From: Lotus japonicus | Taxonomy: Eukaryota; Streptophyta; Magnoliopsida; Fabales; Fabaceae | Assembly: GCF_012489685.1 (NCBI RefSeq) | Contig: NC_080044.1 | Span: 54,436,964 to 54,500,963 of the forward strand | DNA length: 64,000 nucleotides | Direction of reading: 5' to 3' | The notes under the pieces: model-generated | Told to the model about the DNA's origin: nothing | The model's input: the letters and a program-made list of their open reading frames with translations, nothing else | The model's database searches: none | Position numbers and translations under genes: made by a program | Part shown: in pieces, positions 11,419 through 23,611 of the stretch | Layout: the number at the start of each line of letters is the position of its first letter | Numbering within the stretch: position 1 is the first letter of the stretch

Positions 11419-12032
11419 AAAGAGAAATTATAAGACAAAATCTTTCAAATAACTGTGCATATATATATTTTTTCATATTTGGGAAGTCAATTATATAATG
11501 TTACCGTACTTTGTTGTATAAATCTCAATTGAATCTATTTAATTATGTTATTTTAAATTGTAAATTTAATTGTTTTATAATTTCAATCAATATCATTAAA
11601 TTTAGAAGACTTCTAAATTTAATGACTACATGATCTCCAAACATAAATTTTGGTATGTCATCAAATAATTTTTTTCTTGAACAAATATTATTTGATTGTT
11701 TTTTTTATATTATTATAGTTGAAAATAAACTAAGTACAATCCAAATTATTAACTTACAATTATGCTGTACGTTATTTTTTTTTTACTTGACCCTTTCATG
11801 GCATGTTTTAGCCTTTTTCTCTAACGTGTGTCATGTTTTATAGAGTACTTGATTAAGAAAGTAAGTATGATAAGTATGAAGAAAGAAAGACATTAATTTA
11901 TAAGAAGAAAATTAATGTAGCATAATATAAAATTTTCATAATGATTTATAATTCATATTGCATACTTCAATAGAGTACTGGATGAAAGCCAACCTAAAAC
12001 AAAATAAACCAAATGTAACCTTGCTCAAAATC

Positions 12033-13043
12033 CTAAACCACTTGATAGACTATAGATACATCAACAATATTTGATTCTATATGTTGAAACTTGAAACAAC
12101 ATATATCCCCTTCATGGACGCCATTCGATGTGCAAAACTCTTTCCACCCAGATCCAAACTCCAGGCTCTCCTTTCCCTTACGACCCTTCAAGACTTTGCA
12201 TGTATGTTGAGTACCAACTTGGTCTCTTAGTTGAATTGAATGAGTTTTAATAGAAAAATAATTTTGGGCAATTTGTTTTGGAATTGTCTGCATAGGAGGC
12301 ATGAAAATAGTAAATAACTAATAAGTATAAGGTATTTGTATCATTAAAATAAATGACGATAAATAATCATTACCAGTTTACTCCCAGATGCTTGTGACTC
12401 TGATAATGTGACGTTAAACGAAGGTTTTTGACCCTCATTAGCAAAAACGATCATTGAGGAATTTGGACTACAGAATTTATAGGGGGATTCTTTTTTCGGG
12501 TTAACTATTCCCAAATAGGTTTGAAGGGCTTTTGCTTCCCTTCTTATAGTCTTGACTACCCATCCATGATAAGGGACCTGCTGTGCATGTTCATTAAAAA
12601 TAGAAAACGTAATTTTTGTTATATCTTCGTACTTTATTAGAAACCAACATTTACCACTGAATCCGTAAAAGTCCCTCAATCCTTTCCACCCATATGTCAG
12701 GTACCCTCTGTTTCCAATGAACTGATACGTGACATGTTTTTCAATACCCAAAGGGTCAGTCATATGCCATGAGCAGGGACTGTATTGTTTGATAATCTTG
12801 ACAATTTTAGTTGGAATACGTGCAGAATAAGGCTGTAAGGATTGGAGCAAGACAAAAGTTTAAATGAAAAGATACCAATTTTTAAGCAATTTACTAATGA
12901 AAGAGATTCATTGAAGAAATATAACAAATACGTATGTGAAAGGAAACGATATAAGCTCGAGCACAAACCTGGTCAGGATCATGGCAGACAAAAAATTTGT
13001 AAACCGGTTTTCTATTTTGGACAGCTGAAAGAGGGAATCCCAT
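12033..13043 (-). CDS. Two-B3-domain DNA-binding protein carried by the Helitron
   Basis: Three exons on the minus strand, 13043-12969, 12832-12374 and 12287-12033, all joined in phase 0, give 262 residues with no internal stop. Exon 1 reads from MGFPLSAVQ to VCHDPDQ. Exon 2 starts PYSARIPTKIVK and carries a first B3-like fold (HVTYQFIGNRGYLTYGWKGL, then FYGFSGKCWFLIKY). Exon 3 carries a second B3 domain (HTCKVLKGRKGK, GWKEFCTSNGVHEGDICCF). B3 domains are plant DNA-binding folds; the doublet recalls REM-type proteins. It is collinear with the Rep/helicase and RPA genes, so it may be a captured host gene or an accessory Helitron gene. It is the only intact gene in the element. The start is chosen for length and fit; an upstream exon is possible. 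Confidence 0.72.
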
Positions 13044-14221
13044 TGGCAAGAAATTAGTTGAATATGATTGTCTATGGAAATTGTACAAACACACGGTTAT
13101 AAATAAAATACCTATATTTTAAAACCATATCTAATTCTATCATGGAGGGTTTTTTAATATATATATATATATATATATGATTTTCTGCAAAATAAGCATC
13201 GTAAAATTTCTGCAAAATATCCATTATTGTGTTTTTTATATATATATATTTGTTTTTCTTCAAAATAAGCATCGTAAAACTTTGTTATGTTGAAAGGAAG
13301 GTTTTATATTCATTGAAATACTAAATATTCTTTAATTACCTGTTATTTTTATTCAATTATTTTTAAATACATATCTAGATTATTAGAGTTCTTTATAAAA
13401 TATGTATTAATATCTAATGGGACTATTAGGTTTGATAGATACATGTATTATGAACCTAGGCACTTAAATTACGCTCTGAGCCAAAAAAAATCACTTCTTT
13501 GTAATTCTTCATTCTTTATGTCATATTTTTATATTTTTTTTCCACCCTGAAATCAAATGTAATTTAGAAAAATCAAAACAAATTTATAGTATACGTAATT
13601 TTTTTAAAAAAAAACAAATGGTAAAAAGTAGAAGAAGATTACACGTTGGGTTCACCTTGTGAAAATTGGGTAAGAGACAAAGAGCATGTGAAGCATGGTA
13701 ATTTTTTTTATGCCCTTTAAAATATAAAGCATAGTTGTAGCATGATAATTATAGTTTCCAAAATGCCAGACATTGTTAGACACATTGATTATTACAGAAA
13801 TTATTTTAACTTTAGGTTTTTTTTTATTTGAAACTAACTTCAGGTTTATTACTTTTTTTTTTGGTACATCATGTTTATTACTCTAGTACAATCTGATTCT
13901 GTTTTTTTTTTAAAGTAAATGCATATTTTAATCTATATCTTTCCTCCAAAAACAACTAACCTCGTTTATGATCGGAAAAATAAGAATAGCATATTCGTCG
14001 TTCAGATATATAGAAAAGAGAGGTAGATTCAAAACAACCAAAATAATAAAATATAATTAAGATTTAGAATTCAAAATTGAAGACCAGAATTTAAAATTAT
14101 CCTTCCAAACTAAATAACAAAATATGAAAGCGAAAATAGATTATGTCTTTAGTCACAATCAAACAAAGTAAACTGCTGAAACAAATTCCGGTTCAAAAGA
14201 GCCATATTTTCTCATCCATCT
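13044..14221. other. AT-rich Helitron interior, no gene
   Basis: An (AT)n run lies at about 13158-13180 and a short duplicated motif CAAAATAAGCATCGTAAAA occurs near 13189 and 13261. The remainder is A/T homopolymer-rich with no open frame resembling a gene. Confidence 0.6.
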
Positions 14222-16947
14222 TTAATCTTCTTTTTCTTGCTTAATCACTTTTGGAATTTTGTTTGCAGACATCTGAGTATCGTCACAAACATCAATTGTG
14301 GCCTTTGCTTTTACACCAATTGTCCTGCTAGTTGAGGGTGGAGTTCTAACAAATGATGAGTCTTCTTCACTTTGTTTGGGTGCATTGCTAATCTAGTGAT
14401 CATAATTTTAAGATAAAAATTCAATTAATATTTTAACGATGAAATACATAAACAGGTAAAATAATTCTCAATAGTAAATGTATTGTACTCCCTCTGTTCC
14501 CTATTATAAGTCACATTTTTTGAAAAATTTTTGTTACAAAATATAACTCACTTTCTAATATCTAGGAATCATTAAATAATTTTTTTCAAGTTCACCCTCA
14601 TATTTAATATGAAACAGATGATAAACTTTATAAGTATTAACTTGGAGAGAGAAAATCATAGGAAAGTAAATAGGGTAATCTAGGAAAGTAAATCATTTTT
14701 TTTTACAAATTTCTTACTAATAACTACTTTTCTTAATCTAAGAGAATTAGTTATTTGTGACTTATATATAGGAACGGAGGGAGTATATGTTAGTGGTGTG
14801 TTACCTTGGTTGTGTCATTTGTTTCATGATCATCATCCAATATTTCATAAGAACCACTTTGGGAAGGGCACTATAAAAATAACAAAAGAGATATATTTAT
14901 AAATCAGTTTTTATTTTTTTAAATTAAAAATATTATGCTGTAAATAACAAAATTGATAACCTCTTCTATCTTGTATTTATCCAAAAAGGACTTTATGAGT
15001 GCATCATCTGTAACCAGCCGATTTACTTGTATGTTTGTCTGCTCCGTGTAATTGAAGAATTCTGTCTTGACTTGGACCTTGAATACAAAAGCCTTTTCTT
15101 TGAACAAATCAAGTTCTTGAGGATACATCTCGTCAATATTAGCCTGATGAGCAAAGAAGTTGGTAAATTTATGTAATAGCAAAAGTTAAAGAAGTAATTT
15201 CAATGAGATTACCCTTTCAGCATATGAATTGTGAAGTTCCACTGCGCTTTTTTTCAAAAAACTGCTAGCCTCACGGTCAAAAACGGTGAAGGTTGTAGAA
15301 TCAGTTTCATCAGCTACCACTATTTGAATGTTGTACCTGATATATTTTTATTTTGTTAGTTCATTAAAATTAAAAATAAACAAAGCTATTGGTTAATTTA
15401 ATATATGCTTGCATAAGTTTCAAAAAGACACCTAAATGTAGCATTGTGGTAACCCTTATTGCATTTTCTGCAAAAATATCTCCCATCTTGTTCCTTCACT
15501 CCAGCTAAGCAATTCCTCATTGGGCACGCACGATATGTCCAATTTGTTCTTAATTTAATGTCTTTCACAATTCCGTATGTCACAAAATAACCATCCTGAA
15601 GAGAATATTATGAAGATCATTAAGAAGAAATTTGGAATTTTTTTTTGTAAAAGGGAAATTACTTTGGACCATTAATGTAAAATAAATATAAACATACCTC
15701 ATTGTTGTTTTTTAACTCCGCAATTGACTTGTAAACCGATTCATTCAACACATCATTGCTCAATGGGTACTTTGACGCCGCAGTTATTGTGGCAGAATTT
15801 CCATTAGGATTTTTCATCAGATACCTGTTTTCATGAACATGTAAATGATAAAGCAATCCCATTAACAACATTTAATTTTATAACTCAAAATTTGACTATT
15901 TAATTTAAATAGATACCTTTTCTTAAGGTCTTGAACCACATGAATATCTATATTCATGAACATGTTTCAAAGGTTTAAATATATTTGCAATTTTTTTTTT
16001 CAAAACAAATAGTTCATAAGTAGTAGTAATTATATGTTTGTACCTTTGAACAATTTCAGTTTAGCCAATTGCAGAATAAGAACAATAGGACCATCGTATC
16101 CCTCAGCAACATATTGTAAAAATTGTTGAGCGAAATCTTCCCACAATGTACAACTCAAAATTTCACTTCCGCTGGAATGTAATCGCTAAAGTAAATAGAT
16201 AGTTTTAAAATCAAAAATTAACAAAAAGATAAAATTAAAAAACTTACTCTAGAGCATCGAGATCAACAACAATATAGTTGACTGTTTTATTTCCTTTGTA
16301 GAAATTTGATAGCTCACCTTTTGCTACGACAACACTTATGACATCTGCATGAAAATATTAAAGATGATATGTATATGTAGTTTTCTGAAAAATAAATTAG
16401 AAACATGTACGATAGCATACCGATCAATTTCTCATCCTCTCTAGATTGTTGAAATATAGCGGAATACGGTGTGAAGTTAAACCCGTAAAAGGGAATTTCC
16501 AACCCTTCAATTGGTTTAACAAAGGTGTCAAACTTGAAATACAACCTGCATGAGTGAGTGCAAGGTTTGTATATGTAATTATTCATAGCAACGCTAAACC
16601 CCCTAATCTCGTAGCAAAACCCTTCTTTCAATGATGACTCAAATTTTGCAACATGGCTACTCCAGACCGTAGCCTGAATTTTGTCACCCTAAAAAATAAT
16701 ATAGAATCGTTAAAAACTTATGAAACAAATATGAATTTTTTCGGTAAAGTAAGGTTAAAAACATTTAATATGAAACTTTTTAAAAACACACATTAGCATC
16801 CATGAGAAGCATGTCAATAAAGTCAGGTTGCTTAGGATCTTTAGCGTTGGGGACCCTTCATAGGCGTATTATCCTCACAACTATCTTCGAAGCATTTCCG
16901 TTACAGGTGACCTTGATTCTAGAGATAGATTCAACCTTAGAATTCAT
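14222..16947 (-). pseudogene. Helitron-borne replication protein A (RPA1-like) gene with one nonsense codon
   Basis: Eleven exons can be joined with GT-AG borders: 16947-16792, 16688-16421, 16344-16248, 16171-16044, 15947-15917, 15824-15698, 15595-15432, 15336-15213, 15143-14961, 14870-14805 and 14392-14222. They total 1515 bases, a multiple of three, about 504 residues. The N-terminal part is an OB fold (IRL-stop-RVPNAKDPKQPDFIDMLL, then EGFCYEIRGFSVA). The middle contains FQFTPYS-like and SCTLWEDFA motifs. A zinc ribbon CPMRNC...CRKCNKG in exon 7 marks the RPA1 C-terminal domain. The single in-frame TGA at 16858-16860 sits where relatives have Trp (one G-to-A change). RPA-like single-strand-binding proteins accompany many plant Helitrons. 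The first exon could have an upstream partner. Confidence 0.8.
14488..14783. mobile_element. Stowaway-like MITE in an RPA intron
   Basis: Terminal inverted repeats CTCCCTCTGTTCC (14488) and GGAACGGAGGGAG (ending 14783) differ at one position and are flanked by TA on both sides. The 296-bp length, AT-rich interior and TA target site fit the Tc1/mariner-related Stowaway superfamily. It lies wholly within the last RPA intron, so it does not disrupt coding sequence. Confidence 0.88.
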
Positions 16948-17728
16948 GTTGTGTAAGCTATGAAATCTCTAACAATGTGAATGGGAAATATGATATTTTA
17001 GTCTGAGAAACGCAGTATAAATAATAGTGATTGATATGTAGAGTTAATAACAATCTTTTTAAAAACAAATGTAATATATTAGATTTGTTTGTCCATTACA
17101 AAAATTGAACGTGAATGTCTTTTTTTTTTTTAAACTTTGTTCAGTTTTTTTAATATAAAATTAGATTTGTTTTTGCTTTATAAATTTGAACATAATAACG
17201 GACCAAAACCATATGTGATCAGATTTGCTTTTAAAAATTTGAACGTGGATGTCTTTTTCTTTAAACAATCTTTATTTATTTGTTCAGTTTTTTTAATATA
17301 AAATTAGATTTTTTTTTGCTTTAAAAAATTTGAACGTAATGGAAAACATATAAACCATATGTGATCAGACTTCCTTTTAAAATTTCAACGTGGTTGTCTT
17401 TTTTTTTTAAAACAATCAAATTTCAACGTGGATGTCTTTTTTTTTTTAAAACAATCTTTATTTATTTGTTTAGTTAAATATTTACAAATTATTTTTTATT
17501 ATGTATTATAAGTAAAAATATTTGTTTTCTTAATGCAGATTTAATATTGAAAAACATGCAGATTTAATATAAGTAAAAATATTTGTTTTCTTAATGCAGA
17601 TTTAATATTGAAAAACATGTAGATTTAATATTGAAAAACAAAATTTGTATATTTTTTATTGGGATGATGTGGGGGTGACACGTGGCAAAACCTTCTAGAA
17701 AAAAACCTTCCTTTAGTATATTATATAG
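16948..17728 (-). repeat. Helitron 5' subterminal tandem-like repeats
   Basis: A unit containing TTGAACGTG(A/G)ATGTCTTTTT followed by TTTGTTCAGTTTTTTTAATA and CCATATGTGATCAGA occurs twice between about 17105 and 17400, with shorter partial copies to 17460. A second unit, GCAGATTTAATATTGAAAAA, recurs at about 17535-17640. The terminus TCTATATAATATAC lies at 17728. No gene is seen here. Confidence 0.6.
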
Positions 17729-17936
17729 ATGTTGTGAATAAGAGATACTAAAAATAAAAAACATTGGCTAAAAACATTTCAAAAAAAATCAGTCATATCT
17801 AAAGATTTTCAATTATTTGGGTAATTGCTTTGATTTTCTTCTTGCATAAATTTATTAAATTCCACTTATCATAATGTGTTTTTCTTATAAGAGGCTGAAA
17901 TGTAGAACTCCGACCTTATGGCTCAAATGATTGTCA
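17729..17936. other. Host spacer between Helitron and LINE
   Basis: AT-rich sequence without a recognisable gene. Its right end, TGATTGTCA (17928-17936), is repeated after the LINE poly(A) and is taken as the LINE target duplication. Confidence 0.5.
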
Positions 17937-17960
17937 ACAAAACTTGGAATGGAGATAGAC

Positions 17961-19448
17961 ATGGAGAAAGTTGCTCTCTCTGACGGTCTGCGAGACAGTG
18001 GGCAAAGACGACCGCCGGATGGTTAGGGGGGGCAGCCACGCTCCTCCTTCCGTGATATGCTCATGGGGGAAGGCCAGAAGGCCCCACCCAAAGCCTTGGA
18101 AGATCTCTGGGAGACGGGAAAGATAAAAGTGGACTACGTTAATGATAACAGACAACTTCCCAAGTTGTATGTGGATAAGTCCGTGATCGACAACATGTGT
18201 TCCCCATGGAAGAATGCTCTGGTGGTGGGCTTACTAGGCAAGAGGCTTGGTTATCGTACCATGAAATCTAGACTGAGTAGCATCTGGCAACTAGTAGGGG
18301 AATTTGATTTACTCGATATTGACAATGGTTTTTACATGGTGAAATTTGACCGTGATGAGGATAGGAAGAAGGTGATGGATGGGGGTCCATGGATGATCTT
18401 TGACCACTACTTGGTGGTTGCACTGTGGAGCAAAGAGTTCATCAGCCCTGCTGCAAAGATCACTAAAACGATGGCTTGGATCCGTGTACCAGGGTTGAAT
18501 GTTACTTTTTATGATGAAAGTTTCCTTATGTCGTTGGCAAAGCTGATTGGTACCCCGGTCCGAGTGGATATGACCACACTGAATGCAGAGCGGGGAAGGT
18601 TTGCTCGGATTTGCGTTGAGCTTGACCTCATGCTGCCGGTGGTGGGAAAATTCTGGTTTGAAGGTTTTAGGTATAAAATTGTGTATGAAGGGCTGCATAT
18701 TATTTGTACCAAATGTGGATGCTATGGGCATCGGGGAAGGGAGTGTACGCAGCCGTCTCCGCCGCCGCTAAGGGAGGAGCCCATACCGCCGCCAGGTAAG
18801 GAGACTGCTTTTACTGAACCGCCGCCAGTTGACCTGGGAGCAGAGCAAGCCTCTATTCCCATTCTGGAAGGTGCGGAAACTCAGGAGCCGTTAGAGAAAG
18901 AGTGCGCAACTGGCGCCGAAATCAAGGAAAAAACGCCTCCAAAAACTGTGGAGACTGACCCCACCATTCTGGAGGTAGCTGGCGAGTGGCTGACGGTTAC
19001 TCGTAAACATCAAAAGAAAAAGCCGCCAATCAAGGGAGGAGAGCCGCACGTGTCCAAGAGTTTTGGAACTGCCAAGGAGAGTCAACGTGCAAAGGGGCAC
19101 GTGAAGCAAACTTTTGGGAGTGCGCGATCGAGACCTGTTGGGAATGATGCCAAAAAATCTACTGGCCCTTTCGTGGGCAGCCTTAGTGGGCCCGCGACAG
19201 TCAAAGCTCCTGGTGGAAAGAAAAGGAGAACAAAGGAGGACCCCACGCGAGTATGGGGAGTTAACGTTTTCATGCAAAAGTCGCATGAGGGCTTGGCTAA
19301 TGGAGTTTTTTCAGCTGGTACCGGTGCTCCTGAGGGTCAACCTGAAATGCTCCTGCTTAAGACAGGGGGGGCTTCCCAGATCAAGAAGCTAGGGTCCAAT
19401 TTAGAAGGGCCCTTTGAACCCTCTGGACAAAAGGTCATCCATAACTAA
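17961..19448 (+). pseudogene. LINE ORF1, DUF4283 plus CCHC zinc knuckle
   Basis: The likely original start is MEKVALSDG at 17961, in frame with the long open stretch from 18057, but an in-frame TAG at about 18024 interrupts it. The DUF4283 region has YRTMKSRLSSIW, NGFYMVKFD and GGPWMIFDHYLVV. The zinc knuckle CTKCGCYGHRGREC follows near residue 225 of the 18057 frame. The C-terminal half is low-complexity, Pro/Lys-rich. Translation from 18057 would still give 463 residues. The protein would bind LINE RNA. Confidence 0.8.
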
Positions 19449-19493
19449 TCAGCTGGTTGATTAGAAGCTGTGCCCTTCCTTGCATTTTTTGTT

Positions 19494-21988
19494 ATGTTAG
19501 ATACAACTAATATCTCAATTATTTCTTGGAATGTCCGAGGAACAGCCAATGTTTCTTGTAAGCGAAATCTCAGAGAGCTGGTTACACGTTTGAAGCCTGA
19601 TATTTGTTTCATTTTTGAACCTCATATCCAGTTCAGCAGATTGGCTCCTTTTTTGTTGAAGCTGGGCTATGAGCGGCTAGCTCTGGAGGAGGCTCACGGC
19701 TTCTCTGGTGGCATTTGGGCACTGGGTCGCATTTCGTTGCATGTACAGGTTACCTTAGTGGCCTCTCATCCACAGGCCATCAGCCTTCGCTTTAGTTCGC
19801 CTTCCGCTTCATGGGTGGCACGGGAGTGTATGCAAGCCCCACTCCTTCGCTCCGTCAGAGCTTGTGGGATCACCTAAGAGGCGTTGTGACTCTTGTTCAG
19901 GGTCCTTGGGCAGTTCTGGGTGATTTCAATGACTTTGCGAGCTCAAACGAGGTTAGAGGTGGGGAGTTTTCACCTTCAAGGGCAAGGACCTTCGTTGAGA
20001 ATTATGAGGCTTGTGGGCTTCTCGATCTGGGCTCCTTTGGTCTCACCTACACTTGGTACCGATATGCTCAGGGTCGTCCCCCCCTTCACCGTCGCCTAGA
20101 CAGAGCCTTGGCTTCTTTGGATTGGCGCCTTGGCTTCCCCCAGGGCTCGGTGGAGGTGTTGCCTCGACAACACTCTGACCATAGTCCCTTACTTCTTCGT
20201 TGTTGCCCAAGGACCGTCGGGATCACAAATAAGCCTTTCCGTTTTGAGGCTGCCTGGATGGAGCATCCTCTTTATCTCCAAGTGGTTAGGGACGCTTGGC
20301 AGAAGGGTGATCCATTGCTGGTTGCTTCCATTCAACATGTGCAAGCCCGATTCCTTCGACTTTAATCGCAATGTTTTTGGAAACATTTTCCAAAAGAAGC
20401 GATTGGTGGCAGCAAAGATTAGAAGCACTCGGGAGAGGCTAGAGCAGGTGGACTCTGCGGTCCTTCTTAGGAGACTTCGGGAGTTGCGCAAGGAGCAAGA
20501 GGAGATTTTGGCCCAGGAGGAAATGCTTTGGTTCCAGAAGTCGCGGGAAAAGTGGGTCAAGTTTGGGGATAGGAACACTGCGTTCTTTCATGCTCAAACC
20601 GTTATCCGTAGGCGGCGGAATCACATACAGGGCCTCATGTTGGCAGATGGTAGCTGGTGTACAGATGGAGCACGCCTCAAGGCGGAGGCTCACTCTTTTT
20701 ATACTAACTTGTTTGCTACTTGTGACAGTGTGGACCCTCTTTGCATTGCAACCCCTCAGTCGGCGTCCTTTCCAGCTGATGGGCTTCCGGATCTTGTGAA
20801 ACCTGTGTCCAAGGAAGAGGTGTATGCAGCAGTCCATCAAATGGGCTCTTTTAAAGCCCCCGGGCTTGATGGTTTGCAAGCTTGTTTCTACAAGCGTTAC
20901 TGGGAGATTGTGGGAGATTCAGTTTTCACCTTCATTCATGATGCTTTTGAGCTAGGGCATTTTGATCCTGGTATTGCAGAAACGCTCATTGTCTTGATTC
21001 CCAAAGTGGATAACCCCAAATCTTTTAAGGAATTAAGACCCATCAGCCTGTGTAATGTCCTGCATAAGCTTATCTCCAAGATCATGGTGAATAGGATTCG
21101 TCCCTTTCTCAATGATCTCATTAGCCCTTTTCAGAGCAGCTTCATTCCGGGGAGAAGTACTACGGACAATGCCATTGTACTTCAGGAGGTGGTTCACTCC
21201 ATGATGAAAACTAAGCGGCGAGAGGGGGATGTGATCTTTAAGTTGGACCTTGAGAAAGCTTATGATAGGCTTGATTGGAGGTTCTTAGAGCATGCTTTAG
21301 TTGAGTTTGGATTTCCTGCGAAGTGTATCCGTCTCATCATGTTCTGTATGACGTCTGTATCTCTATCTGTGCTTTGGAATGGGGGTAAAATGCAAGGTTT
21401 TAACCCCAAGCGTGGCCTTCGTCAGGGGGATCCCCTCTCGCCCTACCTGTTTGTTATGTGTATGGAGAGGCTTAGTTCTCTTATTTCAGCGGCGGTGCAT
21501 GATGGCCGTTGGAAGCCAGTGACGGTGAATGGGTCCTCCTTCAAGCTCTCTCACCTCCTTTTTGCGGATGATTTGCTCCTGTTCACTAGAGCGAACGCGG
21601 ATGATTTCAGCGGCGGTGCATCAAGGCTCGGTGCTGCATATGGAGCTCCTGGATGTGTATCGTGGGTTAGAGCTTGCTTGGAATCTGGGTCACAGGCGGG
21701 TTGTTTGTTATTCTGATTCCATGCTTGCTATCACCCTGATTCGTGCGCCCCCGTCCCAGTATCATATGTTTGCTGTGTTGATTGCCAATATCTGTGATTT
21801 GTTGCGTCGCCAATGGATAGTGAGTGAGGTTAGAACATACTCTTCGTGAAGGCAATTTTTGTGCTGATTTTGTTGCTAAAGCGGGTGCCCGACAAGAGAC
21901 AAGCTTCCTCCTCCTTCCAAATCCCCTGCCTGGAATGGAAGAGCTGCTTTCAGACGACTCCATGGGGTCTGTAGTGCTTAGGCCGTAG
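19494..21988 (+). pseudogene. LINE ORF2: endonuclease, reverse transcriptase, RNase H; frameshifted and internally deleted
   Basis: The apurinic-type endonuclease starts ISIISWNVRG and continues with VLGDFNDF, RRLDRALAS and HSDHSPLLL. The reverse transcriptase has GLDGLQACFYK, LIPKVDNP, LRPISLCNV, FKLDLEKAYDR, GLRQGDPLSPYLF and the catalytic FADD near 21568. RNase H follows as VYRGLELAWNLGH...YSDSMLA. Frame changes occur near 19815 (inside EN), near 20350 (before RT) and near 21830 (inside RNH). The RT C-terminus is missing: FTRANA at about 21600 jumps directly to the RNH lead-in. It cannot make an active protein. Confidence 0.85.
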
Positions 21989-22058
21989 TTGTTCTTGTCG
22001 TTTTGTTGTTTTTGGTTTCTATTTTGGTTGTAAGCATCAAAAAAAAAATTGATTGTCA

Positions 22059-23611
22059 TTTGTCATCCAACAAGAACGAGAGAATATGATAGCTGAACAA
22101 TAGAAAATAGAGGTTGCCAAGCAAGCTCTTGAGGATTTTGTGACCTCTCAAACTAACAACTAGATTCAATATGAGACTTATAAGAGTATTCCTTAAAATA
22201 CTAAGAGAGAAGACGATGCAAACCAAAACTTGGAGCAACCAAATGTCAATAAGCCAAAGCTCATGAGAAGAATGATCCCAAATGTGAAGAAAAATTCTAG
22301 AAAAAAAACGTGGAGAGGGAGATAAGTGAGCATTTGAAGATCAGGGATTTGATTTTATCAAGGAGCCTGTTACCTTCCATGTCGTGGATGAGTTTTTGAA
22401 TGGTGATTTCACTCGCAACGGACTCTAGAGTGTTGGTACTTCAAAAGCTCTTGACCTTGTAGCCAAGCTGGCCTTAAGGGCTATCTTAATTTCTCGCTTC
22501 TTCAATAATATGGTGCTCCCTCAATATAAGCAGGACATGGCTGAAAATGTTATGAAGAAACTTACTATGAAAATAACGTCAAAAGGCTAAGAATCGAGCT
22601 TTAGGATGTTTAACGTGAGAGGGACGGAAAAAAAAAGATATGAAGATCCTAACCATTGAGGTTGGGACCCTTGGGAAAAGGTTAAGGATGGGAGACCAAG
22701 TTCTTTGTGGTCGAGATTGTTGCTTCCATAGTCAGTTGATTCCTTAAAGTAGAATGACGAACAACTTATTTGTCTCCAACAAGATTATGATTCAATCTTG
22801 GAGAAGCTTACCCTAACAAGTTCAGAAAAAAAAAAGATAATCCTCCCATCCTTGATTTTAATAAAAATGACCGAAAGTAGTGTAAAGTAAGGTTTTAATT
22901 AGGCTTTTAAATCACAACAAGATTTTTAAAAGGTAGCTCAGCCCATGAAAAATTACCTACATCAAGCCAACGGGCCGAACTTAGCCCAAAGTTTAAGAAG
23001 TAAGACATACTCAACAAAAAAAAAGGTATATGCAATCCAATCCAAGTTATTATTTTATGTAGTTAAATCCCTTGAAAATTCAATATCTCACGTAGTAACA
23101 CTAGAAAATGTTAAAATGAGTGAAGAATAATGAAATTACATGAATGTTATAGTGCACCAACATGAAATCGATTTCATACTTGTCTCAGATTTGAGTCTTG
23201 TCAATTAAAAAATATTGTTGAGAGAGCTCCACCTTAATGTGGAGATTTTTCCGATTTGGACAATATTGTCTTCCAACAAGAATATATGGATTACACAGCA
23301 TAAATTTAAGTGTATAAATTAAATTACTTAAATAGCTTCAGACTCATTGTGCTCCTCATATAGAAATTCAGCTATGTAAGGAGTGGACTCTGATTTCTCC
23401 TTCATTCATTTGTTCTCTGCGGCTACAAATACTGCATTACGGTCCTAAATTTCCTTGATTTTCTGTAAGTGCTTCTCACTTGATTGTGACCAAAGGTCTT
23501 GGAGATATCTTTCTACGTCCTTTCTATGCCTCTCTTGAGCTTCCCACTGAGTGTGGGACAATCTTTCTATTTTCCTCCTTGCATGGGGAAGTTCGTCCCG
23601 AGTTAAGGTAG
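22059..23611. other. Unassigned degraded sequence
   Basis: No intact gene is seen. The plus strand near 22370-22590 has broken frames reading like a diverged repeat-derived protein (VVDEFLNGDF, ISRFFNNMVLPQYKQDMAE). A 61-residue open stretch rich in charged residues lies on the minus strand at 23445-23630 (HARRKIERLSHTQWEAQERH), possibly a coiled coil. I cannot assign either. Confidence 0.4.

Larger units (their letters stand above)
6493..17728 (-). mobile_element. Helitron (RPA, B3 and Rep/helicase genes), 5' part
   Basis: On the minus strand the element begins TCTATATAATATACTAAAGG at 17728, the usual AT-rich plant Helitron 5' end preceded by A. It then reads RPA-like gene, two-domain B3 gene and Rep/helicase gene, all in the same direction. 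The Rep part has the HUH motif and the YxxKY tyrosine pair. The gene stops at 6493 at a splice donor where the Athila LTR begins, so the helicase C-terminus and the CTRR 3' end lie left of the window. The element is at least 11.2 kb and inactivated by several nonsense codons. Confidence 0.85.
17937..22049 (+). mobile_element. L1-type LINE retrotransposon, decayed full-length-like copy
   Basis: A gag-like ORF1 with DUF4283 and a zinc knuckle is followed by ORF2 with endonuclease, reverse transcriptase and RNase H. The element ends in an A-run at about 22039-22048. A 9-bp sequence TGATTGTCA before 17937 recurs at 22050-22058, a plausible target duplication. ORF1 has an early stop; ORF2 has at least three frameshifts and an internal deletion. 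The domain set (EN-RT-RNH) is typical of plant L1 LINEs. Confidence 0.85.
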
